From: Polia nebulosa
Lineage: Eukaryota; Arthropoda; Insecta; Lepidoptera; Noctuidae
Assembly (NCBI GenBank): GCA_951329385.1
Contig: OX589597.1
Span: 8,583,501 to 8,647,500, forward strand
Direction: 5' to 3'
Length of the DNA stretch: 64,000 nucleotides
Of this stretch, positions 1 to 10,646 are shown one piece after another. The position numbers and the translations under genes were made by a program. The notes beneath the pieces were generated by a model. The model had not been told where the DNA came from, made no database searches, and saw only the letters and a list, made by a program, of their open reading frames with translations. Numbering within the stretch: position 1 is the stretch's first letter; each line of letters opens with the position of its first letter.

Positions 1-390
1 CGCGCCGTCGACTCTCGGGCCTGGTGCTGATCAGGCGGCGAGTTACCCACTACTCGCCGTCCGCAGGCCCGGGTCTACGGTGGCCGGAGATCGTCTCGCG
101 GCCCCTGGCGTCTCCTGCGGCGGCTGCGGCTGAGGGCGCTAGGGCGACTCGGCTGTTGTTGAGTCTCCCTAACGTATGCCGCCTCCCTCTTCGCGAGCAT
201 TACAGCTTCGCAGAAGGAGGAGACGGCTTCCCATTCCCTCTCGCTCCGCACCATGGCCTGAACCAGGGCACGGCGCGAGAGGTCGCTGCCGCCTATCGCA
301 TCCACGAGGACACGGCGGTGCTCTGCCCAAGCGGGGCAAACCTCCACCGTATGCTCCACCGTGTCCTCTGGGCTAGACGAACCCCTCAAA
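1..390 (-). mobile_element. R1-clade LINE, 3' coding fragment (copy A)
   Basis: Reading the minus strand from about 389 to 75 gives the C-terminal end of an R1-clade non-LTR retrotransposon polyprotein: an EDTVEHTVEVCPAW zinc-knuckle-like stretch, then RRVLVDAIG, RALVQAMVRSEREWEAV and SFCEAVMLAKREA, ending in a low-complexity Arg/Ser/Gln tail. The 3' untranslated part continues off the left edge of the window. The 5' side is truncated near 390, where homology to other copies of the family ends. GC content is far above the flanks. No intact gene remains. Confidence 0.75.
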
Positions 391-925
391 GAAGACTTTT
401 CTGATTCGCCTAAAAGATAAAAATATGGAAATGAAACGTTTTTTGCCTCCTGTAAAATTATGGTTCTGTAGTTATATATTGATTCTAGACTATCGATATA
501 AAAAAGTCTAGCAAAGCATAACCATCAATAAATTATGCCAATACAAAATCAATACTCTACCTTTGCCTCATCTAGACTCCACAATTCCACATGCACCACA
601 GAACCGGCCATTACGAGGGAATAGCGTGACGGCCACGACTTTTCTGGGTTTGACTCGTAGCCGCACCGATCAGCCGATTAGCTCGGCTCACCGTTTGTTA
701 TAGACATGAATACTGGAACTACTACTTTGTTTGCGGATTGAAGATATGCCACTGATACTTTATTGTTTGCAGACAATGTTGGGATGGAACGGCTGGCTTT
801 ATCAGTGTTTTATTGTGTGGCTATAAGGCTAAGTGGTGTTAAATCGAAGAAACTTCCTAAGATGCAGGCAACTAAGTATCTAGGTAGTTGGATAGTTATG
901 AAATTGATGTGCAGATTTATCGAGT
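391..925. other. AT-rich stretch, no gene seen
   Basis: I see no reading frame with coding character, RNA gene or recognisable repeat here. Confidence 0.5.
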
Positions 926-941
926 AACGGACTCAAACACA

Positions 942-1252
942 CCCGGGCCTGCGGACGGCGAGTAGTGGGTAACTCGCCGTCCGATCAGCACCAGGCCCGA
1001 GAGTCGACGGCGCGTAGTGTTCCACGCGCGCCTCAAAGAGTTGTCAGCCAAGGGAAGGGGCCTGCCACGGCCGGTGCCTGCCCGGGGGTGGAGGATAAAT
1101 TCGAAAGAGTTACCTCGCCCCCGGGCACTCGAGGCAGGGAGGAACAGGGGTGGGTTTTAGTCAGTAAGAGTCTGACACACCCTTCCGCTCCACCCTAGAG
1201 CGGAAGAAGTCATAGGATGATTTCCCACTCCACAAAAAAAAAAAAAAAAAAA
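942..1252 (+). mobile_element. R1-clade LINE 3' end with target-site duplication (copy B)
   Basis: This is the 3' untranslated end of the same R1-clade family, from the CCCGGGCCTGCGGACGGCG boundary to a poly-A tail of about 20 bases. It is flanked by a direct repeat, AACGGACTCAAACACA, at 926-941 and 1253-1268 (the first two A's are ambiguous with the tail), which is a clean target-site duplication. The copy keeps the GGGTTTTAGTCAGTAAGAG block common to all copies. The duplication shows a completed target-primed insertion rather than a segmental copy. Confidence 0.85.
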
Positions 1253-1268
1253 AACGGACTCAAACACA

Positions 1269-2565
1269 TACATGACATGTCCTCGCCGAAGTTATTTGAT
1301 GACTTCCCACCCAAAAACAAAAGCTTACTCCGATATTAAATGTTACTGAAGAAAATGATGGGAGCTGACAAGGAATGGGAAAAAAATACGCCAATGCTAA
1401 CTTGCCAAGTAGGTAGTTAACATAGGAAAGGGGCAAGCTAAAGAAGAAAGTGAAAATCATCAGTCAATGCTATGTTGAGGCAGTTGTCACTGTTGTCAGT
1501 CAGGCACATCCCTTTACAGTCCGCAGCAAGTTCATACAGCAAATAAAAAGCAGCGATTGTATACAAATTATTCAACTTCCAAAGGGTAGTAAAACATTTA
1601 ACAAACGATGCACACATTAATAACTCGTTTGAGTTTCCTTAATGCTTCCCGGAGCTTGATAAAAACATTACGACTGACGGGATGGAGTAATGCACAATTG
1701 CACAAACAAACGAAAGCGGAACGCAGATGGCGCTGAGAACGATCGCGAGCATTTTAATTTCGTTCCGCTCCTACAAGCACGTAGGGACATGTAACTGGCT
1801 CCGTTTTACATACTCTCTTTTATTTATGTGTCAGTTTTGTCGTTTGTACGACGTACTGGTTTTATTACACTTTAAATTCTGATCTGGGAATCAATTTTAC
1901 TGCTGGTTTGGTAATTTTGTTTGGGGATTGCGACACAGCTGTGGATTGTGGAAGCACATTATGTTTGTTGGTACTAATTGCATATAAACCAATGGTCCTT
2001 TAGACCTTCTTTCAAGTTCCTCTTTTCAGTTTTCGAAAAACCCTTTCTGTGGATACTTCTTTTTCTTTTATTACTTTTTTTTTTGTGTGCCTCTAACTGT
2101 GGCCAATAAATGTATTTTCTTTCTTTCTTTCTTTACTCTTCACAAAGAACACACCCTTCAAATTTAATGTCTCTAGGACCAGCGGTTTAGGCTGTGCGTT
2201 GATATATCTCAGGACTGAATATACAGATAAGGTGATGTACCTAGGTAACTACAAAAAGGTTAAAGCTAAACTTCATTTTCCAAAGCTAACAAACAACTTA
2301 ATCTAATTTAGACTGATATTGATAAATGAATCTTGTACTTCGTTACTTGGCTTGGACAGACAGCAACAATAAAAAAGTATGCTATAGTCCAATTGGCTTT
2401 ACAACAATTAATCTTGGGCTGACTCATTCGCGTATTAGACGAGCCAGACGACAGATACAAAACGATTTATTAACGAGACCTTGGCCTTGAAGTTTTTTTT
2501 ACACGTAATAATATTATGATATTTATGTGTAACACAGATTTCGAACGTAGTTTTTTTTTTTATCG
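1269..2565. other. Intergenic, no gene seen; LINE-like tail at 2070-2140
   Basis: No convincing coding sequence. Around 2080-2140 the sequence reads like a LINE 3' end, with a T-rich stretch, CAATAAATGTATTTT and a short (CTTT)n run, but there is too little to assign a family. Confidence 0.4.
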
Positions 2566-2646
2566 TGCCCACATTTGGAAAATTACTCCTGTATCGTGGG
2601 TGCGTTCACAAACATGTAAACTTACGTATACTAACACCCAGACAAA
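2566..2646 (-). repeat. tRNA-derived SINE, 3' body fragment
   Basis: The block matches the body of the SINE copies at 17141-17319, 18083-18269 and 35616-35822 (GGGTGCGTTCACAAACATGT and ACACCCAGAC in this orientation). The tRNA-like head is missing. Confidence 0.55.
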
Positions 2647-2711
2647 CGCTAGAAAAAGAGGTATAAGTATTATCAATGATGATTTCAATGATGACGATGA
2701 TACTGTTTATA

Positions 2712-2830
2712 CAGAGTGTAACGAAAAGGTCATATTTTAAGAACCGGTTTTGCCCCAAAAAAAAAACTCCCAAAAAAAATTGGACTTTCTACACAAAGTT
2801 ATCATCAGCTGATTATTATTAGAATGGGAG
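2712..2830 (+). repeat. Truncated Tc1/mariner-like MITE
   Basis: It starts with the CAG(A/G)(G/T)TGTAAC terminal repeat after a TA dinucleotide, as in the full copies at 7193-7662 and 18952-19209, and continues through the shared AAAGTTATCATCAGCTGAT core. The right half is lost where the adjoining foldback element begins near 2831. Confidence 0.6.
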
Positions 2831-3320
2831 ACCGACTTCCGAAATTAAAATAACTTTAATTTCGGAAGTCGGTGTATATTTTTTTGTTTCTTGGTGATTT
2901 GACACCAACTTCCGAAATTAAAGTTATTTTGCAATTTTTAGAAGTCGGTTGTAAATTAAAAAAAAAAAAAAATTTTTCACTTTTTATTTTTTTTTTTTTT
3001 TGTTTAATTGTTGTTGTACACCAGAAGTAAAAGTAAATATTTAAGCTATGCATGAATGGATGACATGGAATTTGAACATTTGTAGACAACCAAAACGTCA
3101 TCTGTGTATACATATTTTTTGTTTATGTTGATTTTTTTTTAAAGTGCTGAATCGATTTCGATAAAATTTATATGAGACCACCTCTGAAGTATGACCTACC
3201 AAACAAAAAAGAAATCATCAAAATCGATATACAAATGGCGGAGATATCGCGTAACAAACATACAAAAAAAAACACAGACGAATTGAGAACCTCCTTTTTT
3301 TTGAAGTCGGTTAAAAAGTA
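2831..3320 (-). repeat. GAAGTCGGT foldback element, copy 1
   Basis: Member of a dispersed non-autonomous family with eight copies in the window. The diagnostic pieces are a hairpin whose arms contain ACCGACTTCCGAAATTAAAG and its complement, a middle section with the CTGAATCGATTTCGATAAAA motif, and a terminal GAAGTCGGTTAAAA. Here the hairpin is at the left and the single terminus at the right, so the copy is in the reverse orientation. No protein is encoded. Confidence 0.65.
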
Positions 3321-3603
3321 AGTTTGCTTGTTTTTCATCTTTTCGCGCCTAAATCACTGAACCGATCATCATGAAATTTTGCATATACGTTGTTAGGGGT
3401 ACAGAAAAGGACGTAGGGTACCTTTCATCCAGAAAAAAATACTGTTTACGAGAGAAAGAACAATAACTATTGATGGTCACAATTGCTTTAAGACGCTAGA
3501 TGGCGCCACGTGTCTCTAGAAACATTTTGCCCTAGTGGGCAACCGGGGTTGGTCGCTAGTTTTCTATAAGCACATGATTGTAAATTTCAGGGTATGGAAG
3601 CTT

Positions 3604-4138
3604 GCAGTGACCTCTCGCGCCCAGCCCTAGTCCAGGCCATGGTACGGGGCGAGAGGGAATGGGAAGCAGTCTCCTTCTTCAGCAGTTCCTTCTGCGAAGC
3701 AGTAATGCTCGCGAAGGAGGAGGCGGAACGGGTGAGGGAGACTCAACGGAGTCAGTCACGCCCCCAGTCGCAGCCGCCGCAGGAGACGCCCTGGGCGTCG
3801 GGAGTTGCGAGACGATCTCCGGCCACCGTAGACGCAGACCTGCGGACGGCGAGTAATAGGTAGCTCGCCGTCCGATCAGCATAAGGCCCGAGAGACGACG
3901 GCGCGTAGTGTCACGCGCGCCGCAAAGAGATGTCAGCAACCACTGACGGGGCCCGTCATGGCCGATGCATGCATGCCAAGGGGTAGCGGATAAATTCGTG
4001 ACAGAGTTACCGCGCCCCTGGGCACTCAGGCAAGGAAGGAACAGGGGCGGGTTTTAGTCAGTAAGAGTCTGACACGCCCTGCCGCTCCCAGAGCGGGAGA
4101 AGTCATAGGATGATTTTCCACCCCACAAATAAAAAAAT
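3604..4138 (+). mobile_element. R1-clade LINE 3' end with C-terminal codons (copy C)
   Basis: The copy carries the last part of the LINE open reading frame (LSRPALVQAMVRGEREWEAV, then SFCEAVMLAKEEAERVRETQ), the 3' untranslated region and a short A-rich tail. It is bracketed by a near-perfect 14-bp direct repeat GGGTATGGARGCTT at 3590-3603 and 4139-4152, the target-site duplication. The apparent start codon at 3594 lies inside the duplicated target, not in the element, so the 89-codon frame is a fusion by chance and not a gene. Confidence 0.85.
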
Positions 4139-4152
4139 GGGTATGGAGGCTT

Positions 4153-5054
4153 ACTAAAGTTTCTGTAGCATAGTAATTGGGTATATCGTATGGTGAACAA
4201 AATTGTATATTAGTAACGTTGACTAACAATGACTTAAACAATTCCGTGGTTAATTTGACCATGATATTGGGCAAGGAAATATTAACGAGCAATAAGTACA
4301 ACAAAATATTACGTCCTTAGCCCAACATGTTGTCAATAGCAATAAATTACAATTGAGACAATTAATCAGTTACACAAGGTCGCGTAACCTGTTTATTAAA
4401 ATATAGCGGTCTTTATTATTCGTATGGAACTTTCAAACTGAATATGAGATATTAATTCACTTCCCTCATTATAAAAAAAATCTAATATTAAGTATATGAT
4501 TAGTTATAAAAATAAATAAAAATAAAATTCCTTTATTTCAGTTTTTATGATTGGCAGGTTTTTTTTTTATGGATAATTTGAATTTAGAATCTGCTAATCA
4601 GTATTTAAACTAAGCATATGGTTAGCGAGTTTTATAGATAAGGGTGCTAGTGTATAATTTATAGGATAGCTTTCCTTCATGGAACTGCTTCTCTAATATT
4701 TCAATAAATGCTCAGAAGGCTAAATGGGAAGGTTCTGGGACTCTGCACAAAGACATATTGGCTTTATCAATAGGGAATAAATGTATGATATTTTTTTATT
4801 AAGACTTATTAACTATAGTGAACAAATATGAAGGCAATTTCAAAATATCATCACCAGCGACGAAGTTATAAAGTTGATAATTAGAAAGAGAAGTCCGACG
4901 TGTTTTTTGACGTCAAAGGACATGACGCCCATACATCTGCCATTGAAAACAGCGTTTTCGAGAGAGGGTATTAGTTTAAAGTTCTCGTTTAGTTTTCGAT
5001 CAATTTTGATTCTGCTTTCGCTGTTCGTACTCTATTTTTGTAATTCATCGATCA
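4153..5054. other. AT-rich intergenic, no gene seen
   Basis: No feature could be supported here. Confidence 0.45.
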
Positions 5055-5425
5055 TTATCATCTGCCTGCCCTTATCCCATGTTACTTGGGGTCGGCGCAA
5101 CACGTTTTTTTCTTCCATTCTGTCCTGTCAGCCGTCACGCTATCAATAACTCCCTTTTCTTTCATATCACTTCTCATACAATCCATCCATCCTTTCTTTG
5201 GCCTCCCTCTCCCTCTCCATCCATCCACATTTATATTCATAACTCTTTTAGTTACATGTGTTTCATCCCTCCTCTTTACATGACCATACCAAGATAAGCG
5301 GTTCCCTTTCAACTTTTCTGTGACAGGCGCCACTTTTAAACTACCTCTAATGTACTCATTTCTTACTTTATCCATTCTCGTTACTCCACACATCCATCTC
5401 AACATTCTCATCTCCGCCACATACA
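5055..5425 (-). mobile_element. RTE-clade LINE 3' fragment
   Basis: The minus strand encodes the C-terminal end of an RTE-type reverse transcriptase protein: MRMLRWMCGVTRMDKVRNEY, GNRLSWYGHVKRRDE, GRGRPKKGWMDC and the terminal DRTEWKKKTCCADPK. The element is 5'-truncated and ends at the CCCAAGTAACATGGGATAAG block that is also found alone at 56782-56840. It is a remnant without polymerase motifs. Confidence 0.8.
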
Positions 5426-5603
5426 GTCATTTTCAGTGCATTTTGTAGTTCATCGATAAACCGGTTAAATATTTTTTTTTTCATGCATATTCCCTATTGC
5501 CAAAAATGTTTATGGGTTGTCAAGCTCTACCGAATTCTCACAATTTTTGTATCATGGACAATTGTTTTTTAATTTTTGTATCATGGACTCGCGCTTGACT
5601 AGT

Positions 5604-5652
5604 ACCACATCTGTTGGTAAGCGATGATGTGGTCGACGATGGAGCACGCTTG
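5604..5652 (-). repeat. CR1-like LINE tail fragment
   Basis: Short match in reverse orientation to the GCTTACCATCAGGT / GATGATGTGGTCGA block of the tails at 20180-20230, 53250-53290 and 59525-59580. Confidence 0.45.
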
Positions 5653-5729
5653 CCTAAAAGTAACCTGGGGGCTTAGACAAAGTAACAATTTAAAAACGAT
5701 AACGAAGTTAGAAAAGACTAAAAAAACTT

Positions 5730-6376
5730 TATACAAAAAAATACAACCGACTTCCATAAATAAAACTAAAAAATGCAAAATAACTTTAATTTCGGAAGTC
5801 GGTGTTTCTAGTTTGGTTTCTTCGTTATTTGACACCGACTTCCGAAATTAAAGTTATTTTGCATTTTTTAGTTTTATTTATGGAAGTCGGTTGTATTTTT
5901 TTGTAAAAAGTTTTTTATTTTTCACTTTTTAGTTGTTGTACCCCATTCTAAAACTAAATTAATAGTAAAGTTATGACCGAATTGATAGCCCCAAAAATAG
6001 TGAATTTGGACATAGTTGGTAAAATTAGGGTGTATTAGGGTGAACTGTACAAATCTGTATACCCCTTCAGAGCGTATCAGCGTGATGTAATGTTGTGAAG
6101 TGGTGAAAACAATATACAGACATGCGATTGCAGCAATTCTGGAAGGTTTGCTATCATTTATTGAAGAGTTTCATTGCGTATCTCCGAAGTTCTTCATCAG
6201 ATCTTTACCAAATTAAAATGGGACCACATGTGAAGCAACAGCTTTCAAATAAAAAAAAAATCTTCAAAATCGGTTCACGTAGTGAAAAGTTATGAGGTAA
6301 CACACATTAAAAAAAAAAAAAAAAAAATACAGTCGAATTGAGAACCTCCTCCTTTTTTTGAAGTCGGTTAAAAATG
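5730..6376 (-). repeat. GAAGTCGGT foldback element, copy 2
   Basis: Nearly full-length copy in reverse orientation. The hairpin is at about 5735-5915 with arms of roughly 75-80 bases that pair almost perfectly, and a loop of roughly 30 bases reading GTTTCTAGTTTGGTTTCTTC. The single terminus (GGAGG complement followed by GAAGTCGGTTAAAA) is at 6345-6374. Confidence 0.75.
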
Positions 6377-6671
6377 TATGAGATTGACATAAACTGCGCT
6401 AAGTCACGTGGTCAGTCGAGTGTCGACATCGTTATCGCAAGTTGGTAGACAATGTTATAATTCATAACGAAACTATAAAGAAACGAATTGCTATCGTGTT
6501 TATCCCATACAAATGCGTAGACAAGCAGCGCTTTCAGAGTTCGCCTTCGCCGCGATCGTGATCGCCCAAAAAGATAACGAAGGAACGCTAACGCTAGGAA
6601 ATGTTTATCGATATCTCAGAGACGATGACGAATTTAGATATCGTTTCGCTACGAAGCGATGTTACTTTGTC

Positions 6672-6745
6672 TACAGGGCCTGTTCATTTTGACTTAAGAC
6701 TTCGCAGTTATCAGGAAACACAGACTCCGACAGGGAATTTCATCC
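6672..6745 (-). repeat. CR1-like LINE tail fragment
   Basis: Reverse-orientation match to the sequence encoding WNSLPESVFPD (CAGGAAACACAGACTCCG on this strand), as at 59610-59640. Very short remnant. Confidence 0.45.
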
Positions 6746-6800
6746 TCTATCTGTACTTACAGTGAAAGTGTTCCCAAAACGTTTTCAGGTGATTTTAACC

Positions 6801-6970
6801 CTGCCTAGGGGTTGAGGATCAATTCCAAAGAGTTACCTCGCCCCTGGGAATTCAGGGCAAGGAGGAACAGGGGTGGGTTTTAGTTCAGTAAGAGTCTGAC
6901 ACGCCCTTCCGCTTCACCCTAGAGCGGGTGAATTCATTGGATGATTTCCCACCCCAAAAAAAAAAGTAGA
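6801..6970 (+). mobile_element. R1-clade LINE 3' end, short form (copy D)
   Basis: A unit of about 170 bp starting at CTGCCTAGGGGTTGAGGAT and ending in poly-A. The direct repeat TGATTTTAACC at 6790-6800 and 6971-6981 is the probable target-site duplication. The target was the terminal TTTTAACCGACTTC end of the foldback element that follows, so this copy is younger than that element. Confidence 0.8.
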
Positions 6971-7192
6971 TGATTTTAACCGACTTCAAAAAAGGAGGTT
7001 CTGTATTCAACCCACGCATGTCCGCGATTTTCTCAAAAAACTACTGATTCGATTTTCATGGAGTTTTCGTTATTTTAATGCATATTTCAAGGAAGGTTTT
7101 AGTATTTAATACATTATGATCTGATGAAGATAGACAGTGGAACTCTTCAATAACTAACAGCAAATGACTCGCGATTGCCACGATCGCATGTA

Positions 7193-7662
7193 CAGGGTGT
7201 AACAGAAAGGTGTGGTCATATTTTAGGAACCGGTCCTGCCCGTCCTGGCTATGAAAAACTTTCTCTAAGAAAAAATAGAATATTCCCAAAAAAAAATTGG
7301 ACTTTCCATACAAAGTTATCATCAGCTGATCAATATTTGTATGGGAGGTAAAAAAAAATAATTCTGAATTTCCTCAGGTTTTCTTGAAGAAAGTTGTTCA
7401 TATCTATGGGCAGATGCAGTTCCTAAAAAAATTGGTTGCCTGTAAAGTCGGTATACGGGCGAAAGTTTTACGTGACAACGACTTTGAGTGGTAAAATAAT
7501 TTTAATGTTGCCCGAGTGGAAGGGACGCGTGCCTCTCACTCGCTCTCATTGTGAGCGCATAACGTGAGCGGAGCGTAACGCAGTTTCTTGAAGTGTCACC
7601 CGGCAAACCAATTTATAAGACGTTGTCACGTCAATATGACCACACCTTTCCGTTACACCCTG
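7193..7662 (+). repeat. Tc1/mariner-like MITE with TA duplication, itself interrupted
   Basis: Terminal inverted repeats read CAGGGTGTAACAGAAAGGTG at the left and CACCTTTCCGTTACACCCTG at the right, flanked by TA at 7191-7192 and 7663-7664. TA target duplications and CAGG-type termini fit the Tc1/mariner superfamily. The element carries no transposase. An unrelated insert of about 200 bases occupies 7428-7633. Confidence 0.75.
7428..7633. repeat. Short insert inside the Tc1/mariner-like MITE
   Basis: Compared with the uninterrupted MITE at 18952-19209, this block between TCCTAAAA and ATATGACCACACC is extra. It contains ATTGGTTGCC near the left end and, on the other strand, ATTGGTTTGCC near the right, plus ACGTGACAACG in both halves, which suggests another palindromic non-autonomous element. 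Exact ends are uncertain. Confidence 0.5.
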
Positions 7663-7800
7663 TATATGTATTGTTAACACAATTTCATGGGGAACCACAA
7701 AAAAAGCAAAAAATAATAACTTTTTTACAAAAAAAAATCGACTTCAAAAAAAAAATTCTTTACCTATGTATATTTTTTTGGAAAAAAGTTTTTTGGTTTT

Positions 7801-8518
7801 CGTTGTCATTTACGCCATTTAATAATCGTTACCGCTAATAGAATGATACCTTGTCATGTAGGTTCTTTGGAGTCCTGATCCTGAGTTCAGCCTCCGGGTT
7901 GGGGAAAGTGTTATATAAATGATGTTGTCTTTTGAGGAAACACTCAGAACTGGAATACTGGACGAGCGTTACCTACGTCATGTTAGGATAGATCAAAGAA
8001 ATGTGACATTCTCGTAACATTTTGCATGGGAATATTCCAACCAGGACAGGGCAGGGCAGACAGCACGCCCAAAGGAACACCTTTAGGTACAGTCAAGCGA
8101 AAGAGTGGAAACTATGTCCATAGTCAAAAGTTAAGTAAAACGGTACGTAATACTGTACTGAAAATTGAAGTTTTTTTTTGGTGTAAATTTAGCTATTATA
8201 TTTTACAGTCTTATAAAATTTGAATTTATATCGCAGTTGACAGTTTATAAATATAGTTTTGAACATGTCTCCCGCTGTACGTGAAATCAATACCAATTTG
8301 AACACGAACATTGACGCTTCAGATAGTTCACGTTTTTGTGAAAGCTGTTAATATTATTATTACCGTTTAGCAAAGCTCAAGCTTGTCAGGCACCTACAAG
8401 TTTAATTTTCAATACTCCGTTCCTTACTAGTGCTTCAAAACCTGCAGTCCAATAACCTATGAGCTGCCACCGACTATGCCATGGAAGCGTCGAAGTATTG
8501 GGTCATTAAAATTCGACT
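7801..8518. other. Intergenic, no gene seen
   Basis: Nothing with coding or repeat character could be supported. Confidence 0.4.
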
Positions 8519-8800
8519 GAGCAGTGGTGACCCAATGGTAACGGCCTCGACTTACGAGTTGTAGATCGTGGGTACAAACCCAGTCAGGCGATTTACTTTG
8601 TGTAATTAATTCCGTCACCACTAATCTCAAAACGGTGAAGGAAAACATCTTAAGGAAACTGGCTTGTCCTTGAATCAAGAATTCGAAGACATGTGGCATC
8701 CACCAACCCGCACTGGGCCCGCGTGTTCGATTGCTGCCCATTCTCTCTCGTAGAGAGGAGGGCTGAGCGCAGTGGGGACATTGTAAGGCTGATTAAGTTA
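8519..8800 (+). repeat. tRNA-derived SINE (family 2)
   Basis: The left 70 bases look like a tRNA-related pol III promoter region: GTGACCCAATGGTAACG as a possible A box and GTGGGTACAAACCC as a B-box-like element. The rest is a tail with GAAGACATGTGGCATCCACC, CGCGTGTTCGATTGCTGCCC and GGCTGATTAAG. The same body is present in reverse at 47878-48155. Confidence 0.6.
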
Positions 8801-9194
8801 TGTTTATGTAATTTAACTTAACTATGGACACCAAGAAGGAGCTTACCTATTACACCACTGATGCAAAACAACTCACAAACTTTCACCCAAAACTTCTGCC
8901 CTCGTCTGTACCAGAATTTACGCAACACCGTATACTTTACAAATATCAGCAAAAGTACGAAGGTTCGTCGTCCGATACTGGCTCACTCGGCTTGTTTGCG
9001 TTCTCTTATCAGTAAGCACAGATCGGCGGGAACGCGGAAACTCTTGCTTCGTTATCGACTTGACAGAATTGCAACTTGGAATATTGATTGTGTACTTGGT
9101 TTGGCCAATCTTGTTAGTCGTATTACAGGGAAGTTTGTTGTGACTGTGCCTGTACTAGGTTAGTGCGAATGTATGGATGGAGTTCAGAGGCTTT
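8801..9194. other. Intergenic, no gene seen
   Basis: Two overlapping open frames of 63 and 100 codons occur here but neither shows a recognisable domain or a supporting splice or promoter context. Confidence 0.35.
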
Positions 9195-9330
9195 CTTTTT
9201 AGGGTTCCGTACCCGAAGGGTCCAAATGGAGCCCTTTTGTTGTCACTCACGTGTCCATCTGTCTGTCCATCGTCTGTCACAAAATTTTGTTACGAAGTAT
9301 TTTTTAACTTCTCATTGACCAATGAACTTG
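9195..9330 (-). repeat. GGGTTCCGTA-type element, half copy
   Basis: Contains TTAGGGTTCCGTACCCGAAGG and the GTCTGTCCATCGTCTGTCAC segment of the family seen complete at 23519-23747 and 34450-34698. It stops where the next inverted-repeat element starts. Confidence 0.55.
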
Positions 9331-9959
9331 AAAGGGGAATGCACAAAAAATGCCTGAAACGGACAGAAACTACTAATAGTCCTTAATTCTATTTAGAATA
9401 AAATAGGTATAATGAAATAATTCTTAAGTTTGTTTAACTAGGGTAAAAATATAACGATCACTAAATATATTTAACTTGATATCCGCTTATATTTATATGG
9501 AGGTCGTGTTTATTTGACATGAGCAGTAATGTCAAACTGTCACTAAAGTAAAGGACATGTGGTTCATACTAGATACGTTTTCTATTTAAAAAATAATTGA
9601 TTTGAATTAATATTGACAAGCATATAATATTTTAATTAGACTTACGGTAAATATTAGATCGTATAATACTAAATTAACGATAACTGTGCACTAAATGTAT
9701 AAAATAGTTCCATATGGATTATTTGATGATTCCTCTTTGGCTGAATGTCACTTACTCATGTCAAATAAACACGACTTCCGTAAAAATATTAGCGTATATC
9801 AAGTTAAATATATTTAGTGATCGTTATATTTTTATCCTAGTTAAACAAACTCAAGAATAGTTTCACTATACACGTTTTATTCTAAATACAATTAAGGACT
9901 ATTAATAGTTTCTGTCCATTCCAGGCATTTCTTTGTATGGTAGATGTGCATTCCCCTTT
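9331..9959. repeat. Long terminal-inverted-repeat element, 629 bp
   Basis: The left arm (about 9331-9527) and the right arm (about 9757-9959) are inverted copies of one another over roughly 200 bases, for example AAAGGGGAATGCAC at the left end against GTGCATTCCCCTTT at the right end, and TATAACGATCACTAAATATA near the middle of both. About 230 AT-rich bases separate them. No transposase frame is present, so this is a non-autonomous element or an inverted duplication. Confidence 0.7.
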
Positions 9960-10129
9960 GGTAACAATGTTTATTATTACGTATATTTTACAATAACAAT
10001 ATATGGTACGGGACCCGTAATGTGTGAAATCCGACACGCACTTGGCCACTTGTTTTTCTTTTTGGGTAGTGGTGGTGATGCTGGTTGTAAAGAATCTTTT
10101 AGACCAAGTTTGTGAATGTTGTTACGAGT

Positions 10130-10300
10130 AACAAGGCTGAACTGGGTTCGAGTAAAAGAATATTTTGAGTATCGAATACCCTGCCGGAATCTAAGTTTCT
10201 TGATAGCTAGAACGTGGATGTCTTTCAGTCTAGAGCGAGGTTACTTCTAAGCACAGCTCTATCGTCGAGTACAAACAAATGCTCTAAATTCGCTCTTAAA
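10130..10300 (+). repeat. CR1-like LINE tail, degraded
   Basis: Degraded relative of the tail at 20085-20200: CTGCCGGAATCTAAGTTTCT then GTCTTTCAGTCTAGAGCGAG and TTACTTCTAAGCA. Many substitutions. Confidence 0.45.
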
Positions 10301-10429
10301 ACAATGTGTTAACGGTAGCTTACTTTTGGGAAGACAAGGAATGGAAACGATCGAATATTATCAGTTAGAAACGCAAATTTATTTTGGTTAAAAAACTACC
10401 ACACACAACATTACGTAATAATCTATACT

Positions 10430-10620
10430 AATATTATAGAGAGGAGAGATTTGTATTTTTGTATGTTACGAATAAACTTAAAAACTGCTGGACCGATTTT
10501 AACCATTTTTCACCAATAGAAAGCTAAATTATCAGCGAGTAACATAGGTTACTTTTTATCCCGGGAAAAATAACAGTTTCCGCGGGATAGGTCACGGGAG
10601 CGAAGACGCGAGCAAAGTGC
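10430..10620 (+). repeat. Possible Helitron-like fragment
   Basis: Begins TCTATACTAATATTATAGAG and continues with the TGCTGGACCGATTTTAACC and ATCCCGGGAAAAATAACAG segments typical of dispersed lepidopteran repeats. Assignment to Helitrons rests on the 5' TC start only and is weak. Confidence 0.35.
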
Positions 10621-10646
10621 GAGTATAAGCCAATATAGCAGTTTAA

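Larger units (their letters stand above)
6973..7800 (+). repeat. GAAGTCGGT foldback element, copy 3, split by a MITE
   Basis: The left part (6973-7190) runs from the AACCGACTTCAAAAAAGGAGG terminus to the GATTGCCACGATCGCATG block. The right part resumes at about 7665 with TATGTATTGTTAACACAATT, matching the uninterrupted copy at 20935-20960. Between them sits a Tc1/mariner-like MITE at 7193-7662. Confidence 0.7.

Noticed and set aside
5082..5420. 112-residue minus-strand protein as a host gene
   Set aside because: It is the C-terminus of an RTE-type LINE, with the same fragment repeated at 51311 and 56782.
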